From the NCBI GenBank assembly GCA_910579975.1, contig CAJTWU010000003.1, forward strand, positions 4,038 through 68,037: a DNA stretch of 64,000 nucleotides. The letters run 5' to 3'. Under the pieces are notes generated by a model. The model made no database searches and had not been told where the DNA came from. It saw only the letters and a program-made list of their open reading frames with translations. Position numbers and translations under genes: made by a program. The stretch is from an uncultured Vampirovibrio sp. (GTDB lineage: Bacteria; Cyanobacteriota; Vampirovibrionia; Gastranaerophilales; Gastranaerophilaceae). Within the stretch, counting starts at the first letter, position 1; each line of letters starts with the position of its first letter. Positions 23,116 to 32,530 of this stretch are shown here, in pieces.

Positions 23116-25757
23116 TATTGTTCTATAACTTCCATTCCATCATCTGATACAAACTGTATCCCAAATTTTGCACGGAAAATGTATTTTACAGTGTTACTTT
23201 GGATTTCAAACATCATTTTGTTGAACAAGTCATACGCTTCTTTTTTGTACTCAATAAGCGGGTCTTTTTGACCGTAAGCACGAAGCCCGATACCCTCTTT
23301 AAGCATATCAATATTATGAAGGTGGTCAATCCACTGATTATCAACAACTCTTAGAAGAACATCCCTTTCAAGGCTTCTCATAATGTTATCATCCACAAAT
23401 AGTTCCTGCTGTTTAGCATCTGGATCGTATTGCGCCATAATTGAATTATAGAACCCAATAATTTCTTCTTCGTGTTCTTTATAAGCCTTTTGGGCTGCAT
23501 CACGCAAAGACTCATAAATTCTATTGTATCTGTATGCTTTGATATCATCTACAGAAATATAAGAAAGCTGAGGAATATTTGAATGCAATTCCTTGATAAG
23601 AGTTTCTATATCCTCCAGAATATATTCTTCAGGGTTCATTTCTGGAGTAATATAACTTTTTAGAAGTCTATCAATTTCCTTATCAATCATAAACTTGATA
23701 TCATTTGATAAATTCTTGCCTTCAAGAACCTTACGTCTTTGAGCATAGAATTTTTCCCTCTGAATATTCATAACATCGTCATATTGTAATACATTTTTAC
23801 GAATATCAAAATGGTAAGTTTCAACTTTCTTCTGTGCTGACTGAATTTGTCTTGAAATCAAGTGTGACTCAATCGGCATGTCTTCTTCTGCGTTAAGCAT
23901 TGTCATCAAAGAAGCAATCTTATCTCCGCCGAAAATTCTCATCAGGTTGTCTTCCAAAGATAAGAAAAATCTTGTAGAACCAGGATCACCCTGTCTTGCA
24001 GCACGACCTCTAAGCTGGTTATCAATACGGCGTGATTCGTGTCTTTCTGTACCGATTACGTGAAGTCCGCCTAACTCAACAACCTTAGCGTGTTCAGCTT
24101 CTGTTATTTTACGGGCATTAGCTAATGCTTCTTCTTTTAAAGCTTCATAATTTTCACGTTCAGGTGTTATACCTTTGTTTTCAAGTTCTTCTTTTGCAAG
24201 GTATTCAGCATTACCGCCTAAAAGAATATCAGTACCTCTACCAGCCATATTAGTTGCAATCGTAACCGCACCAACACGACCTGCTTGAGCAATAATATAA
24301 GCTTCTCGCTCGTGTTGCTTTGCGTTCAATACATTGTGTCTTACACCTTTTTTAGCTAACAGAGCTGAAATATATTCTGATTTTTCAATACTTACAGTAC
24401 CAACAAGCACTGGTCTTCCCAATTTGTTTTGTTCAATAATATCATTAACTACAGCATCGTATTTTGCACGTTCTGTTTTATAAATAACATCCGCATTGTT
24501 AACTCTTATATCAGGTCTGTTAGTAGGAATAACAGTAACTTCAAGGTTATAAATTTTACCAAACTCTGCTTCCTCAGTCATTGCTGTACCGGTCATGCCG
24601 GAAAGCTTAGGATACAATCTGAATAAGTTTTGGAAAGTAATACTTGCCAATGTTTGGGTTTCATCCTGAATAGTAACACCTTCTTTTGCTTCAATTGCTT
24701 GATGCAAACCATCAGACCAGCGTCTTCCAGGCATTAAACGTCCTGTGAACTCATCAACAATCATAATTTCGCCATCTTTTACAACATAATCAGTATCTTT
24801 TATAAACAACTCTTTTGCTTTAAGAGCATTCAACAAATCATGAGCATACTGATTATTGATATCAAACAAGTCTTTGCAACCGATAATTTCTTGTGCTTTA
24901 TCAATACCGTCTTCTGTAAAGATTACGTTTTTATTTTTTTCGTCAACTTCATAATCTTTATCTTTTTCCAATTGAGGCGCAACTTTTGCCATTAATGTAT
25001 AAGTATCAGCAGACTTTTCAACACGACCGCTTATAATAAGAGGAGTTCTCGCTTCATCAATTAAAATACTATCGACTTCATCGATAATCGCATAGTTATA
25101 AGGTCTTTGAACAAGCATTTCATTTGATGATGCCATATTGTCTCTAAGATAATCAAAACCAAACTCATTATTTGTACCATATGTAATATCACAAGCATAA
25201 GCAGCCTTTTTACGATTAAACTCATCAGCATCATGCTGATTGGAAAGGATTACACCAACCGTCAAACCCAAGAATTTATAAATCTTACCCATCCACTCGC
25301 TGTCACGCTTTGCAAGGTAATCGTTAACAGTAACAACATGGACACCTTTTCCTGTAAGTGCATTCAAGTAAGCTGCAAGAGTTGCAACCAGAGTTTTACC
25401 TTCACCTGTTCTCATTTCTGCAATATGTCCGTTATGTAAGAAATACGCACCAATCAACTGCACATCAAAATGTCGCATATTCAATACACGTTTACCAGCT
25501 TCACGAACAGTCGCAAAAGCCTCCGGTAGAATTTTATCAAGAGTTTCTTTTTCTAAAATTCTATCCGCTTTTTCATTATCAGATGTGGGACGTTTTGCAA
25601 GAATTTCCTTGAACTCATCTGTTTTTGCACGTAACTGTTCATCAGTAAGTTTTTCGAACTCAGGTTCAAGCGCATTTATATGGTCAATAATACCTAAAAT
25701 ATTTTTAACCTTTTTCTCGTTTGGGTCGCCCAAAAGTTTTAATAATAAATTAATCAT
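23115..25757 (-). CDS. secA: preprotein translocase ATPase SecA
   Basis: The 880-residue SecA is complete: NBD1 Walker A (MRTGEGKTLVA), the DEVDSILIDEAR Walker B region, preprotein cross-linking domain, NBD2 (TNMAGRGTDILLGGNAEY, GTERHESRRIDNQLRGRAARQGD) and helical wing/scaffold. It drives Sec-dependent export with SecYEG; SecD and SecF are at 61-63 kb. The C-terminus ends FGIQFVSDDGMEVIEQ and lacks the Cys-rich zinc-binding SEC-C tail. The ATG is preceded by GGAGAGGA. It stands alone between convergent rpsA and an amidohydrolase. Confidence 0.96.
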   Translation of the reverse strand: MINLLLKLLGDPNEKKVKNILGIIDHINALEPEFEKLTDEQLRAKTDEFKEILAKRPTSDNEKADRILEKETLDKILPEAFATVREAGKRVLNMRHFDVQLIGAYFLHNGHIAEMRTGEGKTLVATLAAYLNALTGKGVHVVTVNDYLAKRDSEWMGKIYKFLGLTVGVILSNQHDADEFNRKKAAYACDITYGTNNEFGFDYLRDNMASSNEMLVQRPYNYAIIDEVDSILIDEARTPLIISGRVEKSADTYTLMAKVAPQLEKDKDYEVDEKNKNVIFTEDGIDKAQEIIGCKDLFDINNQYAHDLLNALKAKELFIKDTDYVVKDGEIMIVDEFTGRLMPGRRWSDGLHQAIEAKEGVTIQDETQTLASITFQNLFRLYPKLSGMTGTAMTEEAEFGKIYNLEVTVIPTNRPDIRVNNADVIYKTERAKYDAVVNDIIEQNKLGRPVLVGTVSIEKSEYISALLAKKGVRHNVLNAKQHEREAYIIAQAGRVGAVTIATNMAGRGTDILLGGNAEYLAKEELENKGITPERENYEALKEEALANARKITEAEHAKVVELGGLHVIGTERHESRRIDNQLRGRAARQGDPGSTRFFLSLEDNLMRIFGGDKIASLMTMLNAEEDMPIESHLISRQIQSAQKKVETYHFDIRKNVLQYDDVMNIQREKFYAQRRKVLEGKNLSNDIKFMIDKEIDRLLKSYITPEMNPEEYILEDIETLIKELHSNIPQLSYISVDDIKAYRYNRIYESLRDAAQKAYKEHEEEIIGFYNSIMAQYDPDAKQQELFVDDNIMRSLERDVLLRVVDNQWIDHLHNIDMLKEGIGLRAYGQKDPLIEYKKEAYDLFNKMMFEIQSNTVKYIFRAKFGIQFVSDDGMEVIEQ

Positions 25758-25812
25758 TACATATCCTCTCCAATTAAGGATATAATATCACGAACATCCC
25801 CTAACGTAAATA

Positions 25813-26649
25813 TTAGCCTGGTGAATAAAGTTGTTTTGCATTATTAGCCAACAGATTACTCAACAGCGTTTCGTCATTGAAATATTCCATCACTCTTTTT
25901 TTGAAAATATTCAAATTTTGCAAATACAGTTCTCTTTTTTGGTTCATATCCCCTACAGGAGCATCTGAAGCCCACATAATTCTGTTTGTGTAATCACCTT
26001 TAGAAGTATTTTTCAGTCTTTCAATAAAATATAAAGTGTCATCTAATGTTTCACTCAATTGTGTAAACGACGAATCAATCCATGAAACATCAGCATACAA
26101 TGTCGCTGTTTCCTTTTCAATAGACTCTATTATTATATCAATTGCTCTTATATGAGATTCACGAGGTCCTGTTGAAAGATGTCCTAAAATAATCGGTACA
26201 TCAGGAAATTCTTGAGCTTTTTTATAAATTAATTCAGGGGAAGAAAATCTTGATTTAATGTGCCCTGAATGATACAAACAAGGTTTTTTAAATTCTTGAG
26301 CAAGTCTTAAATATTTATTATATTTTTCACTATCAGCTGCTAGTTTCATACATTCAGGATGGAGTTTTAGCCCGATAAATTCAGGATAATTTTCCAAAAA
26401 GAAACGTATTACACTTTCATCCTCAGCAAGATGCGGTTCACAAACTGCAAGAGCCTTGAGTTTTGGATACTTTCTCGTAACTTCAAGCATATCCATATTG
26501 CAATCATATTCATTTTTAGAATACAAGCCCTCTAAATTTGAACAAATTGCTATATTAACATCCTCCCCCATTATATCTAACAAATATTCAGGAGAAAAAT
26601 CACCCCACGGAGAATTTTTACCATAATGTACATGTGAGTCAATTATCAT
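25813..26649 (-). CDS. amidohydrolase-2-like metal-dependent hydrolase
   Basis: The 278-residue protein starts with the metal-binding IDSHVHYGK and has LKLHPECM, LYHSGHI, ILGHLSTG, YADVSWID and WASDAPVG, the same motif series as the gene at 5480-6580, to which it is paralogous. It lacks the C-terminal anchor of that protein, so it is probably cytosolic. The ATG overlaps the radA stop by 4 bp (ATGA). The family includes ACMS decarboxylase-like hydrolases, and the substrate is unknown. Confidence 0.82.
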   Translation of the reverse strand: MIIDSHVHYGKNSPWGDFSPEYLLDIMGEDVNIAICSNLEGLYSKNEYDCNMDMLEVTRKYPKLKALAVCEPHLAEDESVIRFFLENYPEFIGLKLHPECMKLAADSEKYNKYLRLAQEFKKPCLYHSGHIKSRFSSPELIYKKAQEFPDVPIILGHLSTGPRESHIRAIDIIIESIEKETATLYADVSWIDSSFTQLSETLDDTLYFIERLKNTSKGDYTNRIMWASDAPVGDMNQKRELYLQNLNIFKKRVMEYFNDETLLSNLLANNAKQLYSPG

Positions 26650-28010
26650 TTACTTACAGACCTTGTAATAGCTTCAATAATGCGTTTTACACGAATAACT
26701 TCTATTCCCTCAATTTTATCCTGAACCTCATTAGCCTCAGGAATAATAATTCTCTTAAATCCTAGCTTTTGAGCTTCATTGATACGTTTTTCAATATGAT
26801 TAACAGCTCTTATCTCACCGGATAAGCCAATTTCACCAACAATTGCAGTATGAGAATCAAATACAACATCACGAACACAAGTAATAATAGCCAATGCAAT
26901 CCCTAAATCAGCTGCAGGCTCTGAAACATCAATACCCCCTATAACATTTACATAAACATCTTGTTTAGAAAGATTTAAACCAATTCTTTTTTCCAATACA
27001 GCTAAAATTTGAAGCACTCTGCTTGTATCCACGCCATTAGCAATTCTTCTTGGAGCCGGATACGGTGTAGTTCCTACAAGAGCCTGTATTTCGACAAGTA
27101 ACGGACGTGTACCTTCACTTGTGACAATAATCGTACTTCCCGGAGTTTGTGTTTGATTGTATTCTTTTAAAAATAATTCTGAAGGATTAACAACCTCTTT
27201 TAATCCTTTGCCGCTCATCTCAAAAATCCCAACTTCAGAAGTATTCCCAAAACGGTTTTTAATTGAGCGTAAAATTCTATAGGTTTTATACTTGTCTCCT
27301 TCAAATTGAATAACTGTATCAACCATGTGTTCAAGAACTTTAGGTCCGGCAATATTCCCCTCTTTTGTAACATGCCCTATTACAACTATAGAAATATTAT
27401 TTGTTTTAGCAATTCCCATTAGAGCATTACAGCATTCTCTGATTTGTGAAACACTACCGGCAGAACTTTGAATAGTAGAAGTATAAATAGCCTGAATACT
27501 ATCAACAATAACTAAATCAGGCTGCATTTCTTCTATATGTTTTTTGATTAACTCAAAATTAGTTTGGGGATAAATATAAAGGTTATTTGATTTAATCCCA
27601 AGTCTTTCAGCACGTAATTTTATTTGACTTGCAGACTCCTCTGCAGAAATATACAAAACATTTTTATCATTTTTACAAAGTTCACCGCTTGTTTGCAGAA
27701 GAATTGTCGATTTACCAATTCCAGGATCACCTGCTATCAAAATTAAAGAACCTTTTACAATCCCGCCGCCAAGAACTCGGTCAAATTCAGAAATTCCCGT
27801 TGTTGTACGGATTTCCTTATTCATTTCTATTTCTGATAATCTGATTGGCGGATTAGTATCAGGTAATAACACCGATGTTTCTAACTTGTTTCCACTCAGT
27901 ACTTCTTCAACAAAAGAAGCCCAAGAGCCACATTCAGGACATTTTCCTAAATAACCGGCTGTTTCATACCCGCAACTTTGACATACATATTTTGATTTTA
28001 CTTTTGCCAT
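26646..28010 (-). CDS. radA: DNA repair protein RadA (Sms)
   Basis: The 454-residue RadA has an N-terminal C4 zinc finger (C10, C13, C24, C27), Walker A GDPGIGKST, the RadA-specific KNRFG motif and a C-terminal Lon-like domain (DVSEPAADLGIALAI, GEIGLSGEIRAV). It is a RecA-like helicase that promotes branch migration and recombination repair. It lies in a leftward operon: LysM protein, radA, amidohydrolase, with a 1-bp gap upstream and ATGA overlap downstream. Confidence 0.96.
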   Translation of the reverse strand: MAKVKSKYVCQSCGYETAGYLGKCPECGSWASFVEEVLSGNKLETSVLLPDTNPPIRLSEIEMNKEIRTTTGISEFDRVLGGGIVKGSLILIAGDPGIGKSTILLQTSGELCKNDKNVLYISAEESASQIKLRAERLGIKSNNLYIYPQTNFELIKKHIEEMQPDLVIVDSIQAIYTSTIQSSAGSVSQIRECCNALMGIAKTNNISIVVIGHVTKEGNIAGPKVLEHMVDTVIQFEGDKYKTYRILRSIKNRFGNTSEVGIFEMSGKGLKEVVNPSELFLKEYNQTQTPGSTIIVTSEGTRPLLVEIQALVGTTPYPAPRRIANGVDTSRVLQILAVLEKRIGLNLSKQDVYVNVIGGIDVSEPAADLGIALAIITCVRDVVFDSHTAIVGEIGLSGEIRAVNHIEKRINEAQKLGFKRIIIPEANEVQDKIEGIEVIRVKRIIEAITRSVSK

Positions 28011-28011
28011 A

Positions 28012-28566
28012 CTAATTCATCGGTATAATTAATTTTTGACCAATTGATAAAGCATTAGGATTAGCCATTTTATTAGCTTCAGCAATCGCATTTACTTTTG
28101 TCATATCAAAAGTGCCGTAAAACCTTATAATAACACTTTCCAGAGTATCACCTTCTTTAACAACATACTCTTCATCAGAAAGAGCTGTTGAAACAGGCTT
28201 AGTAGCAGCACTATCAGCAGGTACAAAAGAGAACTTTCCTGATGAAACAGCAGATTTTTTAACCGGAGCTGGCATTATATCATCTTTTGGAGTAGAAAGA
28301 CTTATCAAAAGACTAACAAGAGTAGTTACTGCTAATGTGATTATTACTCCAACAACAACTCCGGCAACAAAATAAACTTGCGGAGTTTTTTCATTTTTTT
28401 GAGGTTTTAAGCCAAAAGACTGCCAAAGAACATCAAGTTCTTTAGTTTTACTCTGGTTTCTATAAAAATCTTCATCTTGATGTTGTCTGTTATAACGAGA
28501 TAACGCCTCCATCATAGCAACTTTTTCTCTTGTGATATTTGATCTTCTAAGTGTTGTGCTTTTCAT
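28012..28566 (-). CDS. membrane-anchored LysM-domain protein
   Basis: From ATG 28566 (AGAGG 4-5 nt upstream; a longer frame to 28605 lacks support) the product has 184 residues. It has a basic cytoplasmic N-terminus (MKSTTLRRSNITREKVAMME), one transmembrane helix (VYFVAGVVVGVIITLAVTTL, about 80-105), a Pro/Ala/Ser linker and a C-terminal LysM domain (YVVKEGDTLESVIIRFYGT, NALSIGQKLIIPMN). LysM binds peptidoglycan GlcNAc, so the protein probably tethers the inner membrane to the wall. It is the first gene of the radA operon. Confidence 0.85.
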   Translation of the reverse strand: MKSTTLRRSNITREKVAMMEALSRYNRQHQDEDFYRNQSKTKELDVLWQSFGLKPQKNEKTPQVYFVAGVVVGVIITLAVTTLVSLLISLSTPKDDIMPAPVKKSAVSSGKFSFVPADSAATKPVSTALSDEEYVVKEGDTLESVIIRFYGTFDMTKVNAIAEANKMANPNALSIGQKLIIPMN

Positions 28567-28699
28567 ATAACCTCTTAAATTGACGGTAAAATTAACCCTA
28601 TACATGAAAACTTAACACAAAAAGTATATATGCGCAAATTTGTTACATATAATGTTACATAATATTAAGCACAAAGTTTGCAATACAAATTTCACAAAT

Positions 28700-28724
28700 A
28701 AAAAGCCTTGCTTTTCAACAAGGC
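28700..28724 (-). terminator. intrinsic terminator of the 57-codon gene
   Basis: GCCTTG (28705-28710) / CAAGGC (28719-28724); leftward transcript continues into U5AUUU. Confidence 0.75.
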
Positions 28725-28773
28725 GCTAAGATAAGTAAGTTTGGGGAAATAAATTATAAGTAAGATAAGATGG

Positions 28774-28947
28774 TTAAACTTTACTTCTGGATATAAATGT
28801 AACTCTTGATTTCATATCCATTGCGAATAATCGCATTTCGTCAACTAAAATATATGACTTATCCTCTACAGGATTTTCGTTTATATAAAATTCTCTTGAA
28901 ATCTGTGTTGCCATAGCATTGATGTTATAACTTTCCAATAAAGCCAT
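28774..28947 (-). CDS. small hypothetical protein, 57 residues
   Basis: ATG 28947 is preceded by AGAGAGG about 7 nt upstream and opens a 57-codon frame (MALLESYNINAMATQISREF at the start; SYILVDEMRLFAMDMKSRVT near the end). It is followed about 50 bp later by an intrinsic terminator, so it forms its own transcription unit. The product is mildly hydrophobic and has no signal peptide. I do not recognise a family. Confidence 0.65.
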   Translation of the reverse strand: MALLESYNINAMATQISREFYINENPVEDKSYILVDEMRLFAMDMKSRVTFISRSKV

Positions 28948-29322
28948 CTTATACCTCTCTTATTTAACTTAAAGACAATATTAACTAAGCCCTTGCGAAG
29001 TTTTGCAAGTTCTTTCAACTCAATTAAGCATGCTCTTTTTGTAACATTTTGATTTACTGCTTATTTTGTTTTGAACTATCTTATTTAATTTCGTCTTACT
29101 CTTATATAAAGTTTATATAAAACCTCAAATTTCAGAGAACACTTTCTTTGTTACAAAACTTAACACAGTATTTGAGCAGTACATTCTTTTATATCACCCT
29201 GAAATACTGTTATATCAACACCATTCAGAACAATTGTAACAAATTGTAAATCTTAATCCAAATTCATTAAAGTTTTTAGAAAATGTGCCGATATACATTA
29301 TATATCATATAAGAGGTGTGTC
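28948..29322. other. intergenic region between divergent small genes
   Basis: 375 bp without a convincing ORF. It contains AT-rich promoter-like sequence (GATATACATTATATATCATAT just before the next gene) and the direct repeat TTGTAA-CAAA-TTGTAA at 29234-29250, identical over 17 nt to one upstream of the gene at 37745. Nothing else was recognised. Confidence 0.4.
29234..29250 (+). repeat. direct-repeat motif TTGTAACAAATTGTAAA, copy 1
   Basis: Two TTGTAA hexamers 10 bp apart lie 73 bp upstream of the gene at 29323. The identical 17-mer is at 37638-37654. It may be a regulator site. A chance match is possible in DNA this AT-rich. Confidence 0.35.
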
Positions 29323-29793
29323 ATGTCGAATTTCACGGTCAATGGTGTTTATAGTTATACCAGTGCAAATATCTATTCTTATCTTGGCAGAGTTCCATCA
29401 AGTTCTACCAAGCTTGAACAGGCATTTGACGAGTTTAATATTACACCTACAGGTAAAACTGATGATTTGAAAAAGCTTGACAGAGCTATGTATGCCGAAT
29501 ATTCAGAACAGGTTCAAAATCAAATCGCTAATCAAAACAGCGAAAAGGTTATACCTTGGGCCGGATTATGTGCTCAAATCGGTGTACAGGCAACGGGTGA
29601 TTATGAAAAAGACTATGCGGCTTTTAACAATGCAATCAAGTTATTGTCACAAAGTGCTCTTGATGGTCAAGCAATGACATATTTTGCAGGACTTAGAAGT
29701 GAAGCATCGAGAGTATTTGGACAAGCCAATACGCCCGGAGACGCACAAGCTCCTATCTCATTTGAAGTCTATCAGGCTCAATTCTTGAGATAA
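29323..29793 (+). CDS. hypothetical protein
   Basis: The 156-residue protein begins MSNFTVNGVYSYTSANIYSY, an Asn/Tyr/Ser-rich start like other unknowns here. It has a helical middle (DDLKKLDRAMYAEYSEQVQN) and an Ala-rich C-terminal half (ALDGQAMTYFAGLRSEASRV). It has no signal peptide or membrane segment. AGAGGTG lies 5-6 nt upstream of the ATG. It stands alone with its own terminator and an upstream TTGTAA direct repeat. Probably lineage-specific; the function is unknown. Confidence 0.75.
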   Translation: MSNFTVNGVYSYTSANIYSYLGRVPSSSTKLEQAFDEFNITPTGKTDDLKKLDRAMYAEYSEQVQNQIANQNSEKVIPWAGLCAQIGVQATGDYEKDYAAFNNAIKLLSQSALDGQAMTYFAGLRSEASRVFGQANTPGDAQAPISFEVYQAQFLR

Positions 29794-29801
29794 AAATTTT
29801 T

Positions 29802-29828
29802 ACGCCGGACAAATTGTCCGGCGTTTTC
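29802..29828 (+). terminator. intrinsic terminator
   Basis: ACGCCGGAC / GTCCGGCGT stem with AAATT loop followed by TTT, 16 bp before the next ATG. Confidence 0.85.
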
Positions 29829-29844
29829 GTGTTAAACTATAGGT

Positions 29845-30540
29845 ATGAATATCTTAGTTACAGGAGCAACGAAAGGGATTGGAAAAGCTATCGCAAAATC
29901 TTTAGATGGCACTGTTTTTGCTGCTTCAAGAAATGTAGAACTTCTAAAAGAATATAAAAACTACTGTATTTGTGACCTGGCAACAATTGAAGGAATGCTA
30001 AAACTTGGGAATTATATTCAGGATAACAAAATTGATATCCTCATTAATAATGCCGGAGAATATATTTATTCACCAATTGAGAATGTTGAGTTAAATGATA
30101 TCGAGCATATAAACAGATTAAACCTAGAAGCTCCTTTATATTTAATTTCGAAAGCTGTTCCATATATGAAATCAAACGGTTTTGGAAGAATTATTAATAT
30201 CGGCTCGATTAGCGGAGTTATGGGAGAAGCTAATGCAAGCTTATATTCTGCTGCAAAATCCGGTTTAATCGGAGCAACTAAAGCTTTAGCACTTGAACTT
30301 GCTGAATGTGGAATAACAGTAAACACAATAAATCCTGGATGGGTAAATACAGATTTAGGCAACTCTTCAGCTGATGATGGAGAGTTTACAAAAGAAGAAA
30401 TAATTGAATGTATACCTCAAAGACGTTTTGTTGAACCAATTGAGATTGCAAACATGGTAAAATATTTAATTTCAAATGAAGCAAAAGGCGTTACGGGACA
30501 ATCAATAAATTTATGCGCAGGACTTACTTGCGGCTGCTAA
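29845..30540 (+). CDS. short-chain dehydrogenase/reductase (FabG-like)
   Basis: The 231-residue SDR has the nucleotide motif TGATKGIG (residues 6-13), NNAGEY, the catalytic Ser (INIGSISG) and YSAAKSG (Tyr/Lys), and the C-terminal GVTGQSINLCAG typical of FabG-like 3-oxoacyl reductases. Substrate uncertain. No Shine-Dalgarno; an extended -10 TG-T-TAAACT (29830-29838) ends 6 nt before the ATG, just after the previous terminator, so the mRNA is probably leaderless. bioB follows 12 bp downstream, which hints at a role in fatty-acid or biotin precursor metabolism. Confidence 0.88.
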   Translation: MNILVTGATKGIGKAIAKSLDGTVFAASRNVELLKEYKNYCICDLATIEGMLKLGNYIQDNKIDILINNAGEYIYSPIENVELNDIEHINRLNLEAPLYLISKAVPYMKSNGFGRIINIGSISGVMGEANASLYSAAKSGLIGATKALALELAECGITVNTINPGWVNTDLGNSSADDGEFTKEEIIECIPQRRFVEPIEIANMVKYLISNEAKGVTGQSINLCAGLTCGC

Positions 30541-30552
30541 GAAAGGAAAAAC

Positions 30553-31482
30553 ATGTACACAAAAACTGAATTATTAAATTTATATAATATGAATTTAGAC
30601 TCACTTCTAAATGAGTCAAAAAAATATTTAAAAGATGAAGTTGAATTCTGTTCAATCATAAATGCACGTAACGGGAAATGCTCGCAAAATTGCCGCTATT
30701 GTGCACAGAGTTCACACTACAACACCGAAATTGAATCATACCCTTTAATGGAAGTAAATGAGGTTATGGCAGCTGCTCATGATAGTGTAAAGAATGGTGC
30801 TGATAGAGTTGCAATTGTAACCTCAGGCAAAACTCCTGATGAAAGCGATTTTGACAGAATGCTTGATATGATTAAGGCTTTAAATACTGATGGGATTAAA
30901 AGTTGTGCAAGCATTGGTATTTTAAATGAAGAACAGGCTAAAAAACTTGCAGAAGCCGGTTTAGTAAGATTTCACCATAATATTAACACTTGTAAATCAT
31001 ATCATCCTCAAATTTGTACAACTCATACATATGAAGATAGAATTAATACAACAAAGCTCGTTCAAAAATATGGTATTGAGCTTTGCTGCGGCGTAATTAT
31101 CGGCATGGGAGAAACCGTTGAACAAAGGATAGAAATGGCTCTTGAGCTAGCAGAGATTAATCCGGAGAGTATTCCTGTAAACATACTTACACCAATACCA
31201 AATACGCCTTTTGAAAGTTATATAGACAAAATAAATGAAGAACATATTTTAAGAACATTAGCAATTTTTAAAATTGCTTGTCCGAATGCTTCTATAAGAT
31301 TAGCCGGCGGTAAGAAAGCAAGAATGTCATCTGAAACTATAGAAAAAGCATTTACATATTGCGTTGACTCAACTATTGTAGGCAATTATCTTACAACTAC
31401 CGGATTTACACCTGATGAAGATGAAAAATTAATCAATCAGATTGGAAGGAAATTGAAGTGTCACTCTTTAAGCTGTTCTTAA
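30553..31482 (+). CDS. bioB: biotin synthase
   Basis: The 309-residue BioB has the radical SAM motif CSQNCRYC (C43, C47, C50), VAIVTSGK, FHHNINTCKSYHPQICTTH, CCGVIIGMGET and IRLAGGKKAR, covering the usual ligands for both the 4Fe-4S and 2Fe-2S clusters. It inserts sulfur into dethiobiotin. AGAAAGGA precedes the ATG. No other bio genes are nearby. The 3' end overlaps the chrA start by 25 bp. Confidence 0.92.
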   Translation: MYTKTELLNLYNMNLDSLLNESKKYLKDEVEFCSIINARNGKCSQNCRYCAQSSHYNTEIESYPLMEVNEVMAAAHDSVKNGADRVAIVTSGKTPDESDFDRMLDMIKALNTDGIKSCASIGILNEEQAKKLAEAGLVRFHHNINTCKSYHPQICTTHTYEDRINTTKLVQKYGIELCCGVIIGMGETVEQRIEMALELAEINPESIPVNILTPIPNTPFESYIDKINEEHILRTLAIFKIACPNASIRLAGGKKARMSSETIEKAFTYCVDSTIVGNYLTTTGFTPDEDEKLINQIGRKLKCHSLSCS

Positions 31483-32009
31483 TTTTCGTCAAAATCGGCG
31501 CAATCTTGCTTGGAGGAGGATATGTAATACTTCCTATTATGACAAGTGAGTTTGTTGAAAAGAAAAATCTCATTACACATGACGATATGATTGATTATTT
31601 TGCATTATCACAATCTTTACCGGGAATAATTGCAGCCAATATTTCAATGTTTATAGGTTACAAGCTCCGTGGTAAATGGGGTGCAATTACAGCCATGATT
31701 GGAATAACATTTGTTCCATTCTGGTGCATAGTTCTTTTAGCTTCTGTTTTAGGCTCTTTAGTTAATAATTCTTACGTTCAAGGTGCTTTATGGGGAGTTG
31801 GCGTTGCTGTTATTGCACTTATTATGCTTACTGTTCGTGAAATGTGGCAGAAATCTAATAAAAACATGTATTTTTATACAATTTTTGTTTTGACTTTAGG
31901 AACTTTATTGATTTTCAAACTCTCGCCAATTCAGACAATTTTATTGTTTACTTTACTTGGAGTCGGATATAAAAGACTAGACGAGGGGGTAAATGGAGGA
32001 AGAAGATGA
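31458..32009 (+). CDS. chrA: chromate transporter family protein, N-terminal half
   Basis: The 183-residue membrane protein has the ChrA half-domain signature: FVKIGAILLGGGYVILPIM, ALSQSLPGIIAANISMFIGY. The start is GTG 31458 with GGAAGG 8 nt upstream. It overlaps bioB by 25 bp and the second half by 4 bp (ATGA). Two single-domain ChrA proteins (CHR3-type pairs) assemble as a heterodimer. The ion carried is uncertain, since many such pairs are not linked to chromate resistance. Confidence 0.88.
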   Translation: MSLFKLFLIFVKIGAILLGGGYVILPIMTSEFVEKKNLITHDDMIDYFALSQSLPGIIAANISMFIGYKLRGKWGAITAMIGITFVPFWCIVLLASVLGSLVNNSYVQGALWGVGVAVIALIMLTVREMWQKSNKNMYFYTIFVLTLGTLLIFKLSPIQTILLFTLLGVGYKRLDEGVNGGRR

Positions 32010-32530
32010 TTTACCTTCAACTTGTGTTAGAATTCTTTAAAATCGGTCTTTTCTCATTTGGCGGCGGTTACGCCACAATCCCGTTTTTATACCATATATC
32101 AGAAGTTTATAAATGGTATTCATTAGATGAATTGACCCAGATGGTTGCAGTAGCATCGATTACACCAGGACCTGTAGGTATAAATGTTGCAACTTATGCA
32201 GGGCTAAAAAGTGCTGGTATATTGGGTTCGCTACTAGCAACAACGTCAGAAATGTTACCGTCTTTATTCTTGGTAATTATTGTTTCTAAATTATTAAGAA
32301 AATTTAGTGACAATTTTTATGTTAAATCAATCATTGAAACATTAAAACCAATAAGTTGCGCGCTTTTAACAGCAGTTGCAATCGGGCTTTTAAAACCTTC
32401 ATTAGGCGATATTAAAGCAATGATTTTACTTACTGTTTTATTAATTATCAGCTGGAAATCTAAAAAAGATCCGTTGTTTTATATTTTATTCTCTGCTCTA
32501 ATTGGAGTTATTATTAGAACATTAATCTAA
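32006..32530 (+). CDS. chrA: chromate transporter family protein, C-terminal half
   Basis: The 174-residue partner of the preceding gene has FFKIGLFSFGGGYATIPFLY and VASITPGPVGINVATYAG. It has about six hydrophobic segments. It is coupled to the first half through an ATGA overlap. Its last 17 bp overlap the convergent MCE-protein gene. Confidence 0.88.
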   Translation: MIYLQLVLEFFKIGLFSFGGGYATIPFLYHISEVYKWYSLDELTQMVAVASITPGPVGINVATYAGLKSAGILGSLLATTSEMLPSLFLVIIVSKLLRKFSDNFYVKSIIETLKPISCALLTAVAIGLLKPSLGDIKAMILLTVLLIISWKSKKDPLFYILFSALIGVIIRTLI

